Below, one piece after another: positions 7,811-10,167 of a DNA stretch of 10,167 bases (positions are counted from its first letter, which is position 1; every line of letters begins with the position of its first letter). The notes below the pieces were generated by a model. That model saw only the letters and a list, made by a program, of their open reading frames with translations. It did not search any database and was not told where the DNA came from. The position numbers and the translations under genes are program-made. The DNA comes from Pseudobutyrivibrio sp. (lineage in GTDB: Bacteria > Bacillota > Clostridia > Lachnospirales > Lachnospiraceae): the NCBI GenBank assembly GCA_017557715.1, contig JAFYYE010000017.1, positions 1 to 10,167 of the forward strand. Reading direction: 5' to 3'.

Positions 7811-9000
7811 GCCAAAATATCCTCGTTAGCTAAAATATTTCTAATAACCAAAAATTGATTCATAGAAAGCCCTGAATTATCATAAAAACCTTTTTGAGAT
7901 AATTCATTAATGGTCTGATATATAACCATATTTTGATTCCATGTGCTGCTCATTGAATCAGCATCAAAAAGCTCTACTTTCGTAACAACAGAATCAACCA
8001 TATGTACTATAGCTGACTCTCTAGAACTTGGAAGATATATTATACCACCATATTCAGCAAGAATCTGAATAACATCCGTTGGAAAACAATAATCATTTGC
8101 TATTTTAATAGCATTATCTATCATTGGTTCACCTTCGATTTTACCAAGGCGGTAATAAAATCCTCCACATGCAGCAAGCTCCGCATTAGCATTTATAGCC
8201 TCGGCACATTTTCTAGAGAGAATAGATACTCTACTAGCATGCTGATATTCTATAAATGAAAATTTACGGATGTCCTGAACCAATGTGTAATCTGGATTAA
8301 GGAACTCTTCGTAATTTGTAGTCTGGGCTTTTTCTACAAAGGATTTGAACAATGGTACAATTGCAATTGTGACAGCACTTGCAACAAACCCATCCACTAG
8401 CCCAAAGAACAAAATAGATAAAGATAACTCAACAAAACTGAAATAATAAAATGTTATTGATATTACAGTTGTAATAGAAAAAATAAGAATTAAAATATAT
8501 AACCTTTCCAATCCTTCTTTTTTACGAATTAGTTGAGCAAAAACATTACCAAAAACAACCAAGGTTACATAACATAAAACTATAAAAATATTGTAATCCA
8601 AACATATAGCTGTGATTACAACCATGTATAAACTAATGGCGTTTGAAAGACTATCATCAAAAACTGTACTGCACACAATAGGCAGCAGTATAAATGGTGC
8701 GAAAAAATCCGGTGCAACCATTGCACATAAAAATGTAATAATCCAGGCCAGCAGTATTACAAATGTAATTTTACCGTATGTAATGTAATTAAACTCTGGA
8801 AGGGCTCCTTCTAATCTCTTTCTAATTAAAAGTAAAACAAATACTAGGAAGAAGCATACATTAATTGCCATTATGCAAATAAATTTATCAATGAGTACTG
8901 CATTCAATAAACATAATACCGTATTTGCGATAATGAATATCAATGCCATTCCAATGGTATAGCCAAGTCTTATGGAAGAAAACCTATTGGTGTGTTTCAT
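7807..9000 (-). CDS. PgpH-position 7TM membrane protein with a degenerate HD domain
   Basis: This 397-residue protein has about 7-8 hydrophobic helices (roughly 13-37, 40-59, 77-95, 97-112, 119-139, 140-157, 167-189, 192-217) and a cytosolic C-terminal domain (about 222-397). Between phoH and ybeY, Firmicutes normally carry PgpH/YqfF, a c-di-AMP phosphodiesterase of about 700 residues: one helix, an extracytoplasmic 7TMR-HDED domain, seven helices, then an HD domain. The C-terminal part here still aligns by eye: EYQHASRVSILSRKCAEAIN (251-270) with the YHHS helix, ACGGFYYRLGKI (277-288) with GAYYHDIGKI, and ESAIVHMVDSV (328-338) with the AIVMLADSV strand. The catalytic HD is Arg-Leu with one residue missing, the paired His of EQHHG is replaced by EYGG (316-319), and the large extracytoplasmic domain is absent. 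Only His254 and Asp336 survive as possible ligands. The ORF is intact, 2 bases after phoH and overlapping ybeY by four. I infer a membrane pseudoenzyme, not an active phosphodiesterase. Confidence 0.75.
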   Translation of the reverse strand: MKHTNRFSSIRLGYTIGMALIFIIANTVLCLLNAVLIDKFICIMAINVCFFLVFVLLLIRKRLEGALPEFNYITYGKITFVILLAWIITFLCAMVAPDFFAPFILLPIVCSTVFDDSLSNAISLYMVVITAICLDYNIFIVLCYVTLVVFGNVFAQLIRKKEGLERLYILILIFSITTVISITFYYFSFVELSLSILFFGLVDGFVASAVTIAIVPLFKSFVEKAQTTNYEEFLNPDYTLVQDIRKFSFIEYQHASRVSILSRKCAEAINANAELAACGGFYYRLGKIEGEPMIDNAIKIANDYCFPTDVIQILAEYGGIIYLPSSRESAIVHMVDSVVTKVELFDADSMSSTWNQNMVIYQTINELSQKGFYDNSGLSMNQFLVIRNILANEDILA

Positions 9001-9002
9001 TG

Positions 9003-9989
9003 TTATTTTGCCCTTTTGTTTTTATTTTCTAGCTTTTTCTCGTGTGTTTCGTAAGCATTAACTATCTTCTGTACAAGAGGATGTCTAACAACATCTTTAG
9101 AATCAAGGGTACATATCTTTATATCATCAATATTCTTAAGAACCTTCATGGCATCATCAAGACCAGACTTCACTCCATTAGGCAAATCCTTCTGCGTCTG
9201 GTCACCAGTGATAACTGCTTTAGAGCCAAAACCAATTCTTGTAAGAAACATCTTCATCTGTGCAGGCGTAGTATTTTGAGCTTCATCTAATATAATAAAA
9301 GAATTGTCCAAAGTACGTCCGCGCATATAAGCAAGTGGCGCAACTTCAATAAGCCCTTTTTCCATATTTCTTTGGAAAGCTTCTGCTCCCATTATCTGGT
9401 AAAGAGCATCATATAAAGGTCTAAGATAAGGATCTACCTTACTCTGTAAATCGCCTGGCAAGAATCCAAGCTTCTCTCCTGCTTCAATGGCTGGACGAGT
9501 AAGAATAATTCTTGAAACCTCCTCATTTTTAAATGCTGTAATAGCCTTTGCCATTGCAAGATAAGTCTTACCTGTACCTGCAGGACCGACACCAAATACA
9601 ATCATATTGTTTGTAATAGCATCAACATATTTTTTCTGACCAAGTGTCTTTGGTGCTACCGGCTTTCCTGTGGTTGTATGACAAATAATTTCGCCACGTG
9701 CCTCAGAAACATCATGACTTTCAATTTTTTCTTTTTCAATAGACATAACGTAATTTACATCCTGTGCTGTAATAGTATTCCCTTTTTTAGAAAGAGCAAG
9801 AAGCTCATCAATAATAATCTTTCCGTGCTCTACTCTTTCCCTCTCTCCAATAAGTTTGATTGTATCATCTCTAAGAATAAAGGATACATTCATCCCATTT
9901 TCTATAGTTTTAATATTTTTATCAAACTGACCGAAGATGTTATCTATATGATCTGCGGGAATACTAATATTTAAAGTAAAATCATCCAT
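9003..9989 (-). CDS. phoH: PhoH-family P-loop ATPase
   Basis: PhoH-like proteins are cytosolic ATPases related to superfamily 1 helicase cores and are linked genetically to YbeY and RNA metabolism; their exact substrate is debated. From the ATG at 9989 the protein has 328 residues, normal for the family (about 310-350). It has an N-terminal KH-like region (about 1-65), Walker A GPAGTGKT at 135-142, the family segment TRPAIEAGEKLGFLPGD at 164-180, Walker B FIILDEAQN at 231-239 and the sensor-like ITGDQTQKDLP at 260-270. The C-terminus is Lys-rich (about 318-328). An in-frame TTG at 10007 would add six residues but lies inside the upstream gene and has no better ribosome site, so the ATG is preferred. 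That ATG is one base after the upstream TAG, with no clear Shine-Dalgarno sequence, suggesting termination-reinitiation. Family identity is firm; the start is less certain. Confidence 0.94.
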   Translation of the reverse strand: MDDFTLNISIPADHIDNIFGQFDKNIKTIENGMNVSFILRDDTIKLIGERERVEHGKIIIDELLALSKKGNTITAQDVNYVMSIEKEKIESHDVSEARGEIICHTTTGKPVAPKTLGQKKYVDAITNNMIVFGVGPAGTGKTYLAMAKAITAFKNEEVSRIILTRPAIEAGEKLGFLPGDLQSKVDPYLRPLYDALYQIMGAEAFQRNMEKGLIEVAPLAYMRGRTLDNSFIILDEAQNTTPAQMKMFLTRIGFGSKAVITGDQTQKDLPNGVKSGLDDAMKVLKNIDDIKICTLDSKDVVRHPLVQKIVNAYETHEKKLENKNKRAK

Positions 9990-9990
9990 A

Positions 9991-10167
9991 CTATTCAACA
10001 ATATCAATAATCAAATCCATGTGGTCACATTTTTCAGCAGATATAACTGTAGCATTTCTAATCATAGATTCAGCATGAGCAACTTTTGACATATCATTTG
10101 CATGAATATAACAAATTGGCTCACCCTTCTTAATCTGATCACCAACTTTTTTATTTAAAACAATACC
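9991..10167 (-). CDS. pdp: Pyrimidine-nucleoside phosphorylase, C-terminal 58 residues (runs off the right edge)
   Basis: The frame is open from the right edge and ends at TAG (9993-9991). The visible tail begins GIVLNKKVGDQIKKGEPICY and continues IHANDMSKVAHAESMIRNAT, ending IIDIVE. This resembles the C-terminal lipoyl-like (PYNP_C) domain of pyrimidine-nucleoside/thymidine phosphorylases, which reads GIVLHKKVGDKVKKGEPL followed by a short IHAN-type strand and a helix leading to a tyrosine/threonine-isoleucine-serine stretch. Such enzymes cleave uridine, thymidine or deoxyuridine with phosphate in nucleoside salvage. A biotinyl/lipoyl-type domain of another enzyme is the main alternative; the Lys of biotinyl domains (MKM motif) is not seen. 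Its stop lies one base before the phoH ATG, so it probably belongs to the same transcription unit. With the catalytic part outside the window, the assignment is likely but not certain. Confidence 0.72.
   Translation of the reverse strand, partial: GIVLNKKVGDQIKKGEPICYIHANDMSKVAHAESMIRNATVISAEKCDHMDLIIDIVE

Larger units (their letters stand above)
1..10167 (-). other. Probable single long transcription unit of at least nine genes
   Basis: All nine genes are on the minus strand. The gaps in transcription order are 1, 2, -4 (ATGA overlap), 20, 5, 4, 0 and 12 bases. None can hold a promoter or a hairpin terminator of ordinary size, and no inverted repeat followed by a T-run is visible between genes. 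The promoter must lie beyond the right edge or inside a coding region, and the transcript continues into mutS and beyond. Internal promoters within coding sequence cannot be ruled out by reading alone. Confidence 0.7.

Noticed and set aside
7807..9000. Frameshift or pseudogene explanation for the short PgpH-like gene
   Set aside because: The frame is uninterrupted, the C-terminal domain keeps its helix pattern after the changed motif, and the gene has coupled junctions on both sides.
9678..9974. A 98-codon plus-strand open frame rich in Phe, Asn and Ile
   Set aside because: It is antisense to phoH, whose family motifs fix the coding strand; no start signal or homology is visible.

Overview
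The window is AT-rich bacterial DNA with every gene on the minus strand, and almost no space between genes. The proteins look like those of an anaerobic Firmicute, most likely a Lachnospiraceae member of the Butyrivibrio/Pseudobutyrivibrio/Roseburia type. The family-level assignment is inferred from protein flavour, A/T-rich codon use and gene neighbourhood; no rRNA is present to confirm it.

Layout in transcription order (right to left): the last 58 codons of a pyrimidine-nucleoside phosphorylase (10167-9991); phoH (9989-9003); a membrane protein in the PgpH (7TM-HD) position with a decayed HD domain (9000-7807); ybeY (7810-7313); a DUF3048/YerB-type lipoprotein (7292-6165); a MurJ/SpoVB-type MOP-superfamily flippase (6159-4477); two adjacent FAD-dependent oxidoreductases, one HI0933/YhiN/BaiN-like (4472-3261) and one COG2509-like (3260-1671); and the first 552 codons of mutS (1658 to the window edge).

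Intergenic gaps run from a 4-base overlap (ATGA) to 20 bases. No terminator, promoter, RNA gene, repeat, mobile element or CRISPR array is visible, so the whole window is probably one read-through transcription unit that extends past both edges. Several genes start by coupling to the stop of the gene before, with the Shine-Dalgarno sequence inside or across the upstream stop.

Functionally the unit combines RNA maturation and quality control (phoH, ybeY), envelope building (lipoprotein, flippase), redox flavoproteins of unknown substrate, and DNA mismatch repair. The phoH / 7TM-HD / ybeY core is a conserved Firmicute arrangement. The most unusual item is the middle gene of that core. It has no large extracytoplasmic 7TMR-HDED domain, and its HD phosphohydrolase motif has become Arg-Leu with a residue missing. 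It is nevertheless an intact ORF translationally coupled to ybeY, which suggests a retained pseudoenzyme rather than a c-di-AMP phosphodiesterase.
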